Positions 24,411 to 33,675 of a stretch of 64,000 nt of DNA are shown one piece after another. The stretch's first letter is position 1. Each line of letters begins with the position of its first letter. Location of the stretch: contig JAFYYV010000040.1 in NCBI GenBank assembly GCA_017557405.1, positions 1 through 64,000 of the forward strand, in the 5' to 3' direction. A program made the translations under genes and the position numbers. The stretch is from Prevotella sp. Its GTDB lineage: Bacteria > Bacteroidota > Bacteroidia > Bacteroidales > Bacteroidaceae. The notes beneath the pieces were generated by a model, which was not told the origin of the DNA, did not search any database, and saw only the letters and a program-made list of their open reading frames with translations.

Positions 24411-27011
24411 TTAGAATTTGTATGCAACATTCAGCATTCCGTTGATGCCCATGGCGTAGAACTTCATCGGCGGGAACTTGTAGGAGCGGTCCTTGTTCTT
24501 CACGGTTTGTCCGTTCTCTTCTTTAGTGGTGTAGCTGCTTCGGCTTTGCTCGAAACCGCCCGTCACAATCTTCTGGTTGTTCAGGATGTTGCTGACCATC
24601 AGGTTGATGGAGACTTGGCGACCGTGGCTCAGGCGGATGTTGTGGCCAATCGAGCCATCGAGCATGAATCCACCCTTTCCTTTCTCTTGTGCGGGGATGT
24701 CGACAGCAGCGAGCAGTTTGCCAGTCGTGGCGTCTACTTCGCCCTCTTCATGAATCCATCCCATGCGTCGACCCGTCTCGCCGTAGCGGTGGTTGGGGGC
24801 ATAAGAGAGATAAATGCGGTCGTAGTAGTTGCCATTGAGGTCGATGTACCAGCCACTCTTGTGGTAGCTTAATCCGATGCTTCCTGCTGTAAGTGGGGTA
24901 CCATATTCGCGCATACCTTTATTATATACGATGTCGGTCTTCACGTCGGCGCTCTTCGAGAGCATGTAGGTCACGTCGGCATTGTTGATGTTCTCTGCCT
25001 CACTCCAAGTACCCAATGCTAACAGGTCGAGGTCGTCGCTGAGTCTGATCTTCATACCGAGCTCCACTCCGTAGTGGTGCTTCTTGATGTTGGTCATCGA
25101 GACGTATGTGAACGAGTTCTCATCGTCGAAGTAGAAGTTCTGGAACTCCGTGACGTTGGTCATACGGCTGTAGAATCCGCTGATGTTGGCTTTTAGCCAA
25201 CTGCCTTTGTATTGATAACTGACTTCGCTGCTGAAGATGCGCTCGTTGCGTAGGTTGCCAACGAAGTCGTTGTTCATTTCGGGCGAGACGAAGGCTGTAG
25301 TGATTTGCGGTGCACGATGTTCGTAGCCGACACCCAACATCAACGTTCCTCCGCGACCGAATCCCGTTGTGGCGCTAAACTTACCACCACCGCTCAGGAA
25401 CTTGGCAGTTCCGCTCTTTCCGTAAGAGTTGTCGGCAAAGAATCCGTTGCGCATGTAGCCTTTACGTTGCATGTCGTCGTAGCTCAGTCGTCCCGAGAGG
25501 TTGTAGTGGATGATGCCGAAAGTTTCGTCGTAGCTTCCCCAGAGGGTTCCCTTGCGAGCTTTCAGAGCATAGTCGTAACCGAACTTGTCACCCTCGTAAA
25601 CCAGTTTTCCCAATCCGTTAGGTCCTGCGGTGTTCAAGTCGTACTGAACGCGTGGATCTTCTGCGGGATAGTCGCCCAACGCATAGAGGTTGGTGTTATG
25701 GAACGAGTTGCCGCCCAACATGTCTTCCAATGTCTGGTAGTGGCGTCCGATGTTCTGTCCGAGCATGAATCCCATACGAAGGGTCTTCAGCTTGTCAAGT
25801 TGTGAAGTCCATGCAGACGACAAGCTGACAGTCGTGTTGTCGTTGTGTTTAGCTTGGATATAATAGAGAATGTCTTCTCCAGCGGCAGCAGCCAATTGGT
25901 TGGAATAATAAAGTTTGTCCCAATTGATCTGCCGGTTGGCCTTTGAAGCCGTCCAATAATCGTAGGCGGTATTCCAATCGGCCAGGTTGCTTGCCATACG
26001 GTTGTAGATGTTAGAGGCGTCTTCCACATCGTAGAAGTTGCTGGGGAACATCTTCCAATAAACAGGGCTCGGGTTCTCGGCAGGCGAGTTGTAGTTCAGC
26101 TTCGTGCTCTGATACCAAGCTTGCTTGCCGAAGATGGAGGTCGTCAGTTTGTTGTCGTCGTTGATGTCCCAATCCCATGTGGCGATGGCCGATGGAGCGA
26201 AGTCGTTCACGACACGCGAATTGCGTTTGTGGCCATTCTGATAACCCCAGTTGGGATTGTAGAAATAGTCGTTGGCCAACCAATAGGCCTCGTCGGTGGC
26301 AGGTCCTTGCGTGGAGCGTTCAGTTGGGTTACCCCATGTGGATAGTGACAGCGAATGGCCACCATCCCATTTCTTCTGAATGCCCAGGAAGTAGGAGAGT
26401 GCGTTGTAGAACGTTCCTTCAACGTATCCCTCTTTCGCCCAGCGATAAGTGAGGTTGGCTGCGACAGCCCATCCCCGCTCGTTGAATCCAGAGGCGTAGG
26501 TGTACATGGCGCGGGCGGTGTAGTTGCGGTTGGCTGCGCTCAGCGTGATGCGATGTCCTACTGCCATGCTACCGGCGCGGAAGTTGTAGTTGTTACTTCC
26601 CGCCATACCTGTCATTGAGAAGTTGTTGCTTTCGAAAGGCAGGGCGAACTCAACATTCTTTGTCTGTTGGTTCAGTCCTCCCACCAACGAATAGCGGAAC
26701 TGCCCGTTCTCCATGTCGTTCATCAGCATACCGTTGATGTAGACATCATTGTACTTTTGGTTGAAAGCGCGATAACGGAAGCGGACGGGTGAGAATTGGT
26801 ATCCCACTTCGCTGGCGTACACGTTGCTGTTGGAGTTGAGGATCGTCACGTTTTCCGTCATGTCGTTGTCATCTCCCAACTGCGCTTCGGTGAATGTGAA
26901 GGCCGACTCGTCCATCTGAGCGACTTTTTGCCCGTCTGTCGGCTCTGTCTGTGCAAGAGCCAGAGACGAATAACAGAGGGCTATCACAGCAAGTTTCAGC
27001 TTTTTCTGCAT
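24411..27011 (-). CDS. TonB-dependent receptor-like outer membrane protein
   Basis: An 866-residue outer membrane beta-barrel with signal peptide (cleavage near SLALAQ). After ~40 residues comes a plug-like region (NVTILNSNSNVYASEVGYQF, VYINGMLMNDMENGQFRY), then a long Tyr/Asn/Gly-rich barrel ending in Phe (NVAYKF), as needed for barrel assembly. There is no N-terminal carboxypeptidase-like domain and no STN domain, so it is not a classic SusC. First gene of the operon with the two OB-type lipoproteins; its promoter (TATCTTTG, 27046-27053 minus) faces that of the secreted nuclease gene. Confidence 0.87.
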   Translation of the reverse strand: MQKKLKLAVIALCYSSLALAQTEPTDGQKVAQMDESAFTFTEAQLGDDNDMTENVTILNSNSNVYASEVGYQFSPVRFRYRAFNQKYNDVYINGMLMNDMENGQFRYSLVGGLNQQTKNVEFALPFESNNFSMTGMAGSNNYNFRAGSMAVGHRITLSAANRNYTARAMYTYASGFNERGWAVAANLTYRWAKEGYVEGTFYNALSYFLGIQKKWDGGHSLSLSTWGNPTERSTQGPATDEAYWLANDYFYNPNWGYQNGHKRNSRVVNDFAPSAIATWDWDINDDNKLTTSIFGKQAWYQSTKLNYNSPAENPSPVYWKMFPSNFYDVEDASNIYNRMASNLADWNTAYDYWTASKANRQINWDKLYYSNQLAAAAGEDILYYIQAKHNDNTTVSLSSAWTSQLDKLKTLRMGFMLGQNIGRHYQTLEDMLGGNSFHNTNLYALGDYPAEDPRVQYDLNTAGPNGLGKLVYEGDKFGYDYALKARKGTLWGSYDETFGIIHYNLSGRLSYDDMQRKGYMRNGFFADNSYGKSGTAKFLSGGGKFSATTGFGRGGTLMLGVGYEHRAPQITTAFVSPEMNNDFVGNLRNERIFSSEVSYQYKGSWLKANISGFYSRMTNVTEFQNFYFDDENSFTYVSMTNIKKHHYGVELGMKIRLSDDLDLLALGTWSEAENINNADVTYMLSKSADVKTDIVYNKGMREYGTPLTAGSIGLSYHKSGWYIDLNGNYYDRIYLSYAPNHRYGETGRRMGWIHEEGEVDATTGKLLAAVDIPAQEKGKGGFMLDGSIGHNIRLSHGRQVSINLMVSNILNNQKIVTGGFEQSRSSYTTKEENGQTVKNKDRSYKFPPMKFYAMGINGMLNVAYKF

Positions 27012-27045
27012 AGGTCTTAGTTATTAATGTTATTACTTTATGGTG

Positions 27046-27093
27046 CAAAGATAACGAAAAAATTTTATCATTCAAAAAAATATTGTATATTTG
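27046..27093. promoter_or_regulatory. divergent promoters of the receptor operon and the EEP gene
   Basis: TATCTTTG on the minus strand (27046-27053) and TATATTTG on the plus strand (27086-27093) lie back to back in a 100-base region, so the two transcripts could share control. Confidence 0.6.
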
Positions 27094-27115
27094 CAAAAAA
27101 TTTATTTCTTATCAC

Positions 27116-28165
27116 ATGAAAAAACATCTATTATTACTGGCCATGATGTTTGCCACAGTGGCTGCATCGGCACAAGACAAGAAGTTCTCTGTCTATGGTG
27201 TGGGCTTTTACAATCAGGAGAACCTCTTCGACACTTGCCACGATGAAGGCAAGAACGACTATGAATTTCTGCCCACGGGTACCTACAAATGGAACGGTCT
27301 TAAATACACCAACAAACTGCGAAACATGGCTCGCGTGCTCTCCGAGATGGGAACCGACGTGTTGCCAGGTGTGGGTTGTGCCGTCATTGGCTTGAGCGAG
27401 GTGGAGAACGCCAAGTGTCTCACCGACCTTTGCGACCAACCTCCATTGAAGGAGCGCAACATGCAGTTCGTACACATAGAGGGACCTGACCAGCGCGGTG
27501 TTGATTGCGCCTTGCTCTACAATCCCGCCCTCTTCACCGTTCGCGATGTGAAGTTGGTTCCTTATGTCTACGAGTTGCAGGAAGACATCGAGAAGGAGCG
27601 TGCCACGCGTGGATTCCTCACCGTCAGCGGAACACTTGCCGGCGAGCATGTGACAATAGTTGTCTGCCACTGGCCGAGCCGTTTCTCGGGTAGCTATTAT
27701 CGCGAGCTGGGTGGCAAGCAGGTGCGTGTGGTGAAAGACTCGCTTCTGCGCGACGACCCCAACGGCAAGGTGTTCGTGATGGGCGATATGAACGACGATC
27801 CTCACAGCAAAAGCATGTACGAGGCGTTGGGAGCCAAGGAGAACATCGACAAGATCAAGGCCGACGAGATGTATAACCCATTCTATAACATATTAAAGCA
27901 AGGAACGGGCACCCTGCAGTACGACGGTTCGTGGAATCTTTTCGACCAGATTGTGATGACGCCGAATGCAATCAACCAGAAAAACAAGAAAGACTATTCA
28001 TCGTTGAAGTATTGGAAATCACAAGTTTTCCGTCGTGACTATCTCTTCCAAGACGAAGGCAAGTACAAAGGTTCGCCCAAACGTACCACTGCTGGAGGCG
28101 TGTGGCTCGATGGTTTCAGCGACCACCTGCCTGTCGTTGTTTATCTCGTGAAAGAACAGAAGTGA
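27116..28165 (+). CDS. secreted endonuclease/exonuclease/phosphatase family protein
   Basis: A 349-residue exported EEP-fold enzyme; signal peptide ends AASAQD. Catalytic landmarks: NQENLFDT near the start, IGLSEVEN (metal-binding Glu), VVCHWPSRFSG, GDMNDDP (catalytic Asp/Asn) and the terminal SDHLPVVV (Asp-His). EEP enzymes cut phosphodiester bonds in nucleic acids or lipids; the neighbours (TonB receptor, OB-module lipoproteins, uridine kinase) favour nucleic acid. Start at 27116 because the -7 element at 27086-27093 precedes it. Its stop overlaps the next start (GTGA). Confidence 0.9.
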   Translation: MKKHLLLLAMMFATVAASAQDKKFSVYGVGFYNQENLFDTCHDEGKNDYEFLPTGTYKWNGLKYTNKLRNMARVLSEMGTDVLPGVGCAVIGLSEVENAKCLTDLCDQPPLKERNMQFVHIEGPDQRGVDCALLYNPALFTVRDVKLVPYVYELQEDIEKERATRGFLTVSGTLAGEHVTIVVCHWPSRFSGSYYRELGGKQVRVVKDSLLRDDPNGKVFVMGDMNDDPHSKSMYEALGAKENIDKIKADEMYNPFYNILKQGTGTLQYDGSWNLFDQIVMTPNAINQKNKKDYSSLKYWKSQVFRRDYLFQDEGKYKGSPKRTTAGGVWLDGFSDHLPVVVYLVKEQK

Positions 28166-28752
28166 AGGAAGTAGAGAGTACAACCGAACTCCATCCCTTG
28201 CGCCCCTTCCTGCCTCAGGGGTGCCGATTGTTGATGCTCGGCAGCTTTCCTCCGGCAAGGAAGCGTTGGGCGATGGAATTCTTCTACCCGAACTTTATCA
28301 ACGACATGTGGCGAATATTCGGCATCTGCTTCTTTGACGACAAGCATCACTTTGTTGACGAGGAGCATCGCACTTTCCTCCGAGAGGAGATTGAAGGGCT
28401 GCTTATAAAGAAAGGTATAGGACTTTTCGACACGGCAACTGTTGTTCGTCGGTTGAAGAACACCGCGAGTGACAAAGACCTCGAGGTGGTTGAACCTACC
28501 GATCTCACGGCGTTGCTACAGAAGATTCCCGATTGTCGAGCCGTCTGCACCACAGGACAAAAGGCCACCGACCTCTTCTGCGCTCATTTCGGGATTACGC
28601 AGCCGCAAGTGGGGCAATACGTGGAGTTCTCGTTCGAAGGTCGCACTATGCGCCACTATCGTATGCCCAGCTCATCGCGCGCCTATCCCATGAAAGTGGA
28701 AAGCAAGGCCGAAGCTTATCGACACATGTTCAATGAAGTATTAAAACCCTAA
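28162..28752 (+). CDS. uracil-DNA glycosylase family protein
   Basis: A 196-residue protein starting at GTG 28162, four bases inside the EEP gene end. It shows the UDG-superfamily start LMLGSFPPARKRWAMEFFYP followed by NFINDMWRIFG, and a C-terminal MPSSSRAYPM segment in the position of the second active-site motif. The family removes deaminated or mismatched bases from DNA (uracil, hypoxanthine), giving an abasic site; the exact base is not clear. No signal peptide, so cytoplasmic. Translational coupling to the secreted nuclease is notable for a repair protein. Confidence 0.8.
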   Translation: MKEVESTTELHPLRPFLPQGCRLLMLGSFPPARKRWAMEFFYPNFINDMWRIFGICFFDDKHHFVDEEHRTFLREEIEGLLIKKGIGLFDTATVVRRLKNTASDKDLEVVEPTDLTALLQKIPDCRAVCTTGQKATDLFCAHFGITQPQVGQYVEFSFEGRTMRHYRMPSSSRAYPMKVESKAEAYRHMFNEVLKP

Positions 28753-28760
28753 AATAACCT

Positions 28761-29387
28761 ATGGATAAAATCACCATTATCGGCATTGCCGGAGGAACCG
28801 GCTCAGGAAAGACCACCGTTGTCAAGAAAATCGTTGAGGCTTTGCCTCCTCATTATGTCGCCGTTGTGCCGCTCGACTCCTATTACAACGACACGACCGA
28901 ACTCACAGACGAAGAGCGTCAGAACATCAACTTCGACCATCCAGACGCCTTCGATTGGAAGTTGCTTTACCGACAAATCAACGATTTGCGTCAAGGACGA
29001 GCCATCGAGCAGCCCACCTATTCTTATATACTCTCCAACCGACTGCCCGAGACGATTCACGTGGAGCCGAAACCTGTCATCATCATCGAAGGCATCATGA
29101 CGCTCATCAACAAGAAGTTGCGCGATCTCATGGACTTGAAGATATTCGTTGATACCGACTCCGACGAACGACTCATTCGTAACATTCAGCGCGATACGAT
29201 TGATCGTGGGCGTACTGTCTCGATGGTCGTGGATAGATATTTGAAAGTGCTCAAGCCCATGCACGAGCAGTTCATCGAACCCACCAAGCGCTACGCCGAC
29301 CTCATCATCCCGCAGGGAGGAGAGAATCTCAAGGGAATTGGAATACTCTGCAAATACATCGAGCAGATTGTGCCGCAACCTGAGTGA
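28761..29387 (+). CDS. udk: uridine kinase
   Basis: A 208-residue kinase that phosphorylates uridine and cytidine to UMP and CMP in pyrimidine salvage. P-loop GIAGGTGSGKTT at 8-19, the nucleoside-binding LDSYYND and NFDHPDAFDW, and FVDTDSDERLIRNIQRD with the lid Arg residues. It begins 8 bases after the preceding gene, in the same run as the secreted nuclease, which supports a nucleoside-salvage theme for this transcript. Confidence 0.95.
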   Translation: MDKITIIGIAGGTGSGKTTVVKKIVEALPPHYVAVVPLDSYYNDTTELTDEERQNINFDHPDAFDWKLLYRQINDLRQGRAIEQPTYSYILSNRLPETIHVEPKPVIIIEGIMTLINKKLRDLMDLKIFVDTDSDERLIRNIQRDTIDRGRTVSMVVDRYLKVLKPMHEQFIEPTKRYADLIIPQGGENLKGIGILCKYIEQIVPQPE

Positions 29388-29396
29388 CTTTTATTT

Positions 29397-29770
29397 GACA
29401 AAATTTTGTCGACTTCATCGTGCAATCTAGAAAAGAAAAATGTAAAGAAAGATGACTTTGATGCTTCTTTTCTTCGTTTTTCATGCTCAAGAATTGCTAC
29501 ATGTGGCAAGTGAGGTCGTCAGATGTGGCATTTGACACGCTCATTTGTGGCATCTAAGGCCCTCAAAGGCCACAAGTGAGGAGCTCAAAGCATAGCTCTT
29601 GCAAGGTGAAAGCATAGCTTTGACAAGTCTATCAGATGTAAAGAAATCGGAAGTTGTTGATTGCCAGCGACTTCCGATTTTGCTCATTTTTCGCGTATTT
29701 ACCTACGAGGGAAATATTTTTTGAAACGTGGGCCTTCTCGTGGCGCAAAAATTCAGAATTTATTTGACAA
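29397..29770 (+). repeat. composite intergenic element, copy 1 (contains 22-base array B)
   Basis: The 380-base gap after udk holds no gene but one ~370-base element: a perfect 14-bp palindrome GACAAAATTTTGTC (29397-29410) then CAATCTAGAAAAGAAAA, a seven-unit 22-base array (29493-29646), a hairpin (29644-29680), and an end part with CGCGTATTT, ACGAGG, CCTTCTCGTGG and AAAATT. The same parts in the same order form the segment 56951-57315. Confidence 0.75.
29493..29646 (+). repeat. 22-base-period degenerate array (copy B)
   Basis: Seven units of exactly 22 bases, starts 29493, 29515, 29537, 29559, 29581, 29603 and 29625. Cores alternate between TGTGGCA and GCATAGC types; one unit (29559) is inverted. 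No unit is identical to another. Confidence 0.8.
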
Positions 29771-29774
29771 AATC

Positions 29775-30764
29775 TTATATTTGAGTATGTTTTTCTGACT
29801 TATTCTTTTTCAGAAGAAATTCAGATGGATTAGTGGATTTTTCGAAGTGTGGCAGATAAGATAATAACCATATAAATAGAGTAATTAATATTGTATATAA
29901 AAGTGCGGCAACGAAGGAATTCGGTAGATTGTATTTTTGAATAGTTGCAACTAACCATATTACTATTAGTGCATGATAAATATAATATTGCATCGTGTAT
30001 CTTCCTTGTTTTGAGAAATATGGTCTATTAGGACATAAAATAATAAATGATATTGACATGGGAATGCTAATTCCATATATAAATATACGGCTATACATTC
30101 CATATATACTGCCATAGGGGTCAGCTTGATTGAGATCGCCTAAGTACTTTGAATAATAATATGGAATAATTAACGTGATTATTAAAAAAAGCATACATAA
30201 ATATTTGTATTTTGAAAATCGACTCAAACTCTTTCCTTTCATGTAATAACCTAGAAAGAAAAAAGGTAAGAATGAAAATGTTCTTTGTAAAGATAATAAT
30301 CTGTTAAATGGCAAAAAACCTGCAAGAATACCTATAATAAATGTGATAATTATTACTGTTTTTTTATTCTGTAAGAGTTTAGATGGTATAAATTGCAGAA
30401 GTGTTCTCCAATATATAAGACTAAGCAGATACCATAGTATCCACTGCGGAGTTACTATTACAAGTATAGTTTTTTCTCCTTTATATATGAAACACAGAAA
30501 TATGCATTGAAATAGTATCAGTGGTTCTAATAATTTGAGGATGCTGTATATAAAAGCTTTATTACTTTTTTTATGGGAAAAATATCCTGAAATAAATACG
30601 AATAAAGGCATATGAAACATATATATCCATTCCCATGATACTCGACATAAAAATGAATTTTTGAAAGTATTTTGAGAAAAGACATGCCCTGCAATAACTA
30701 ATACTACCAACCAGAATTTTATAGAGTCAATACGTTCATTTCTATTTTCCCTAATTGCTTCCAT
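29775..30764 (-). CDS. acyltransferase 3 family membrane protein
   Basis: A 329-residue protein with about ten hydrophobic helices of the acyltransferase-3/OafA family, which transfers acyl (often acetyl) groups to sugars of surface polysaccharides. The conserved first helix carries the catalytic His in SIKFWLVVLVIAGHVF, followed by MPLFVFISGYF. Start at 30764 (MEAIRENRNERID) is chosen as the usual family start. Base use is far more AT-rich than in the neighbours, a sign of recent acquisition. It lies at the edge of the exopolysaccharide locus, on the other strand. Confidence 0.85.
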   Translation of the reverse strand: MEAIRENRNERIDSIKFWLVVLVIAGHVFSQNTFKNSFLCRVSWEWIYMFHMPLFVFISGYFSHKKSNKAFIYSILKLLEPLILFQCIFLCFIYKGEKTILVIVTPQWILWYLLSLIYWRTLLQFIPSKLLQNKKTVIIITFIIGILAGFLPFNRLLSLQRTFSFLPFFFLGYYMKGKSLSRFSKYKYLCMLFLIITLIIPYYYSKYLGDLNQADPYGSIYGMYSRIFIYGISIPMSISFIILCPNRPYFSKQGRYTMQYYIYHALIVIWLVATIQKYNLPNSFVAALLYTILITLFIWLLSYLPHFEKSTNPSEFLLKKNKSEKHTQI

Positions 30765-30930
30765 ATAATATACTTTTGAATAATTGTTTGCAAAAATACG
30801 GCTTTTTCTCGATATAAACAAGAAAATGTGTTTTTTACTCAATAATAATAGACCAAGTATAGTTCTTTACCATTTTTAATTGCTAGAATATGATTTAAAT
30901 AATAAGCGGAAAGAACATTTCATAGAAAAG

Positions 30931-30964
30931 TTGGCTCGATTCTAAATAAAATTGCCTATCTTTG
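30931..30964 (+). promoter_or_regulatory. candidate promoter of the exopolysaccharide operon
   Basis: TTGG at 30931 and TATCTTTG at 30957-30964, spacing slightly long. A leader of about 165 bases follows before ATG 31140, with a CGGCAC/GTGCCG hairpin (31019-31056); a long leader could host anti-termination control. The stretch 30765-31139 contains no gene. Confidence 0.45.
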
Positions 30965-31139
30965 CAACAATTTTGCAAAAATTGAGTTATTATTATTAGA
31001 TAGAACTCTAAATCGAAGCGGCACAAGCCTGTATGAAACGGACTTTTAACGTGCCGATGGAAAACTTTTAACCACCCACCAGCCGCGTGCTTCATCTAAT
31101 AAGCATCAGCCGGAAAGGGGTGTATTCTGAATGTTGAAC

Positions 31140-33647
31140 ATGAAAAAGTATATAATAGTTGTGTTGCTGGGTTTGCTCTTCCCTTTGAGCATCAGCGCAC
31201 AATCGTCGATGACCGACGAACAGGTGATTTCCTTCATTCTGAAAGAGAATGAGGCAGGTACTTCGCAGCAGCAAATTGTGACCAAACTTGTGCAACGTGG
31301 TGTTGACATCAACCAAATACGCCGTGTGAAAAACAAGTATCAGCGCCAGATCAACCAGAGTGGACTTGGTGTGATGGCCGACAAGGCTGTGACTGACGCC
31401 GAGAAGCGTATGCGCAAGAACAACGCTGTAAAGGACGATGAAAACGAGAACTTCATGATGGAAGCCGAACGGAACAGGCAGCTGACAGATGATGAAAAAC
31501 AGGAAAATCTGTTGCTCATGCAGTCGGAGCTTTCAGGTACGTTCTGGCCAACCGACACGTTGGAATTGATCACGATGCTGCAAATGGAGGTGGAGAAAAA
31601 CCGCAAGAAGGTCTTCGGTCGTGACATCTTCAACAACAAGAATCTGTCGTTCGAACCCAATGTGAACATCGCCACCCCACAAAACTATGTGTTGGGTCCT
31701 GGCGATGCTGTGAACATCGACATTTATGGCGCTTCGCAGAAGAGCATCAATGAGACCATTTCACCCGATGGTGATGTGGTCATCGAAGGTATAGGCCCTG
31801 TTCAGTTGGCTGGATTGTCGGTGTCGGCTGCCAATGCCCGCTTGCGTTCAGTCTTGGGAGCCCGCTATAGGAGCAGTCGTGTGAAGTTGACCGTTGGTCA
31901 GACGAAAACCATCTTGGTGAATGTGCTAGGTGAGGTTACTGCACCTGGCTCCTATACGTTGTCCGCTTTCTCAACCGCTTTCAACGCACTCTATATGGCT
32001 GGAGGCATCAGCGACATTGGTACGTTGCGTAACATCAAGGTTTATCGTGGCGGGAAACTGCTTTCTGTGATTGACGTTTACGACTACATTTTGAACGGAA
32101 ACCTGAAGGGCAATGTCCGTTTGATTGACAACGATGTCATTGTGGTGGACGCCTACGACTGCTTGGTCAACATCGTGGGAAAGGTGAAACGCCCGATGTT
32201 CTATGAAATGAAAGCGAATGAGAGCCTGAATTCCCTGATGAAATACTCAGGTGGATTCACGGGCGACGCCTATAAGAAATCGGTGAAGGTGTTTCGCAGG
32301 AACGGACGTGCCATGTCGGTGTTCGATGTCGATGAGTTCGATATGGCTTCCTTCCACATGAACGACGGCGACTCGGTAACGGTGGATTCCACTTTGAACC
32401 GCTATGAGAACACGGTGGAGATACGTGGAGCCGTATTCCGCCCCAACAAATATCAGGTGGGAGGCGACATCACAACTGTTCGTTCGCTCATAGAGCGTGC
32501 CGATGGTGTGACCGAACAAGCTTTCCTTTCGCGTGCTGTCATGCATCGAATGAAGGAAGACCGCACGTTGAAGGTGATCAGCCTCGATATAGCTGGCATT
32601 ATGAATGGGTCAGTACCCGACGTTCCTTTGCAGAACGAGGATGTCATTTTCATTCCCACAAAGCAGGAGGTACAAGAGCAACGAACCATTACGATTCATG
32701 GTGAGGTTGTCTATCCTGGAACCTATCAGTATGCGGAGAACGAGACGTTGGAGGACTTCGTGCTTCAGGCTGGTGGTTTGAAGGAGACGGCTTCGGTGAT
32801 GAAAGTTGACGTGTCGCGTCGTGTGAGCAATCCCAAGGCGTTGACTACCGATAGTTTGATTTCTCGTGTGTTCACTTTCGCTTTGAAAGACGGCTTTGTG
32901 ATTGACGGAGAACCTGGTTTCACGTTGATGCCTTACGATGAAGTGTATATCCGTAAAAGTCCTGGTTATAGCCGACAGCAAAATATTACTGTTGAAGGAC
33001 AGGTGATGTTTGCTGGTACCTATACCCTCACTTCGAAGAACGAACGACTGAGCGAGGTCATCAAACGAGCTGGCGGCGTGAATGATTTGGCTTATGTGGC
33101 TGGTGCCCGTTTGGAAAGACGAATGACGACCGATGAGCGCATGCGTATGCAGACCGTGTTGAAGATGGCAAAAAGCCAGGAAAGCGGAAAAGACTCTGTG
33201 GACGTGAGCAAATTGGATTTGGGTGATACCTATTATGTAGGTATCGAGCTCGACAAGGCTATGGCATCACCTGGTGGAGATGCTGACTTGGTGTTGCGTG
33301 AGGGCGACCGTATTGTTGTTCCTGAATACAATGGAACCGTGAAGATTAGTGGTGACGTGATGTTCCCCAATACCGTTTCGTATGAGAAAGGAAAGCGAGT
33401 CAGTTATTATATCGACCAAGCTGGTGGTTGGGGTGAGCGCGCCAAAAAAAGACACACATATATTATATATATGAATGGTACTGTTGCCCAAGTGGGGCAT
33501 AACGCCAAGATAAAACCAGGATGTGAGATTGTGGTGCCAAGCAAACCTAAGTCGACAACGATGAAACTGACTGAGTGGTTGACGCTTGGAACATCTGTGG
33601 CTAGTATCGCAACCATGTTGGCAACATTGGCTAACATCTTGAAGTGA
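31140..33647 (+). CDS. polysaccharide export outer membrane protein with SLBB repeats (Wza-like)
   Basis: An 835-residue secreted protein; signal peptide ends SISAQS. A poly-export domain (about 195-270, VLGPGDAVNIDIYG, ISPDGDVVIEGIGPVQLAG) is followed by roughly six SLBB beta-grasp repeats (VLGEVTAPGSYTL, VGKVKRPMFYEM, IRGAVFRPNKYQV, IHGEVVYPGTYQY, VEGQVMFAGTYTL, ISGDVMFPNTVSY), and a hydrophobic C-terminal segment. Much longer than E. coli Wza (~380), as is usual in Bacteroidales. It forms the outer membrane outlet for the polysaccharide made by the genes downstream. Confidence 0.93.
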   Translation: MKKYIIVVLLGLLFPLSISAQSSMTDEQVISFILKENEAGTSQQQIVTKLVQRGVDINQIRRVKNKYQRQINQSGLGVMADKAVTDAEKRMRKNNAVKDDENENFMMEAERNRQLTDDEKQENLLLMQSELSGTFWPTDTLELITMLQMEVEKNRKKVFGRDIFNNKNLSFEPNVNIATPQNYVLGPGDAVNIDIYGASQKSINETISPDGDVVIEGIGPVQLAGLSVSAANARLRSVLGARYRSSRVKLTVGQTKTILVNVLGEVTAPGSYTLSAFSTAFNALYMAGGISDIGTLRNIKVYRGGKLLSVIDVYDYILNGNLKGNVRLIDNDVIVVDAYDCLVNIVGKVKRPMFYEMKANESLNSLMKYSGGFTGDAYKKSVKVFRRNGRAMSVFDVDEFDMASFHMNDGDSVTVDSTLNRYENTVEIRGAVFRPNKYQVGGDITTVRSLIERADGVTEQAFLSRAVMHRMKEDRTLKVISLDIAGIMNGSVPDVPLQNEDVIFIPTKQEVQEQRTITIHGEVVYPGTYQYAENETLEDFVLQAGGLKETASVMKVDVSRRVSNPKALTTDSLISRVFTFALKDGFVIDGEPGFTLMPYDEVYIRKSPGYSRQQNITVEGQVMFAGTYTLTSKNERLSEVIKRAGGVNDLAYVAGARLERRMTTDERMRMQTVLKMAKSQESGKDSVDVSKLDLGDTYYVGIELDKAMASPGGDADLVLREGDRIVVPEYNGTVKISGDVMFPNTVSYEKGKRVSYYIDQAGGWGERAKKRHTYIIYMNGTVAQVGHNAKIKPGCEIVVPSKPKSTTMKLTEWLTLGTSVASIATMLATLANILK

Positions 33648-33675
33648 TGAGGCTTCGTTTAATGAATTCTGAGAA

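Noticed and set aside
29493..29646. CRISPR array
   Set aside because: Units are contiguous, degenerate and without spacers between identical repeats; no cas genes in the window.
30965..31139. Riboswitch in the exopolysaccharide leader
   Set aside because: Only one short hairpin and no known riboswitch core; anti-termination control remains possible but unsupported.
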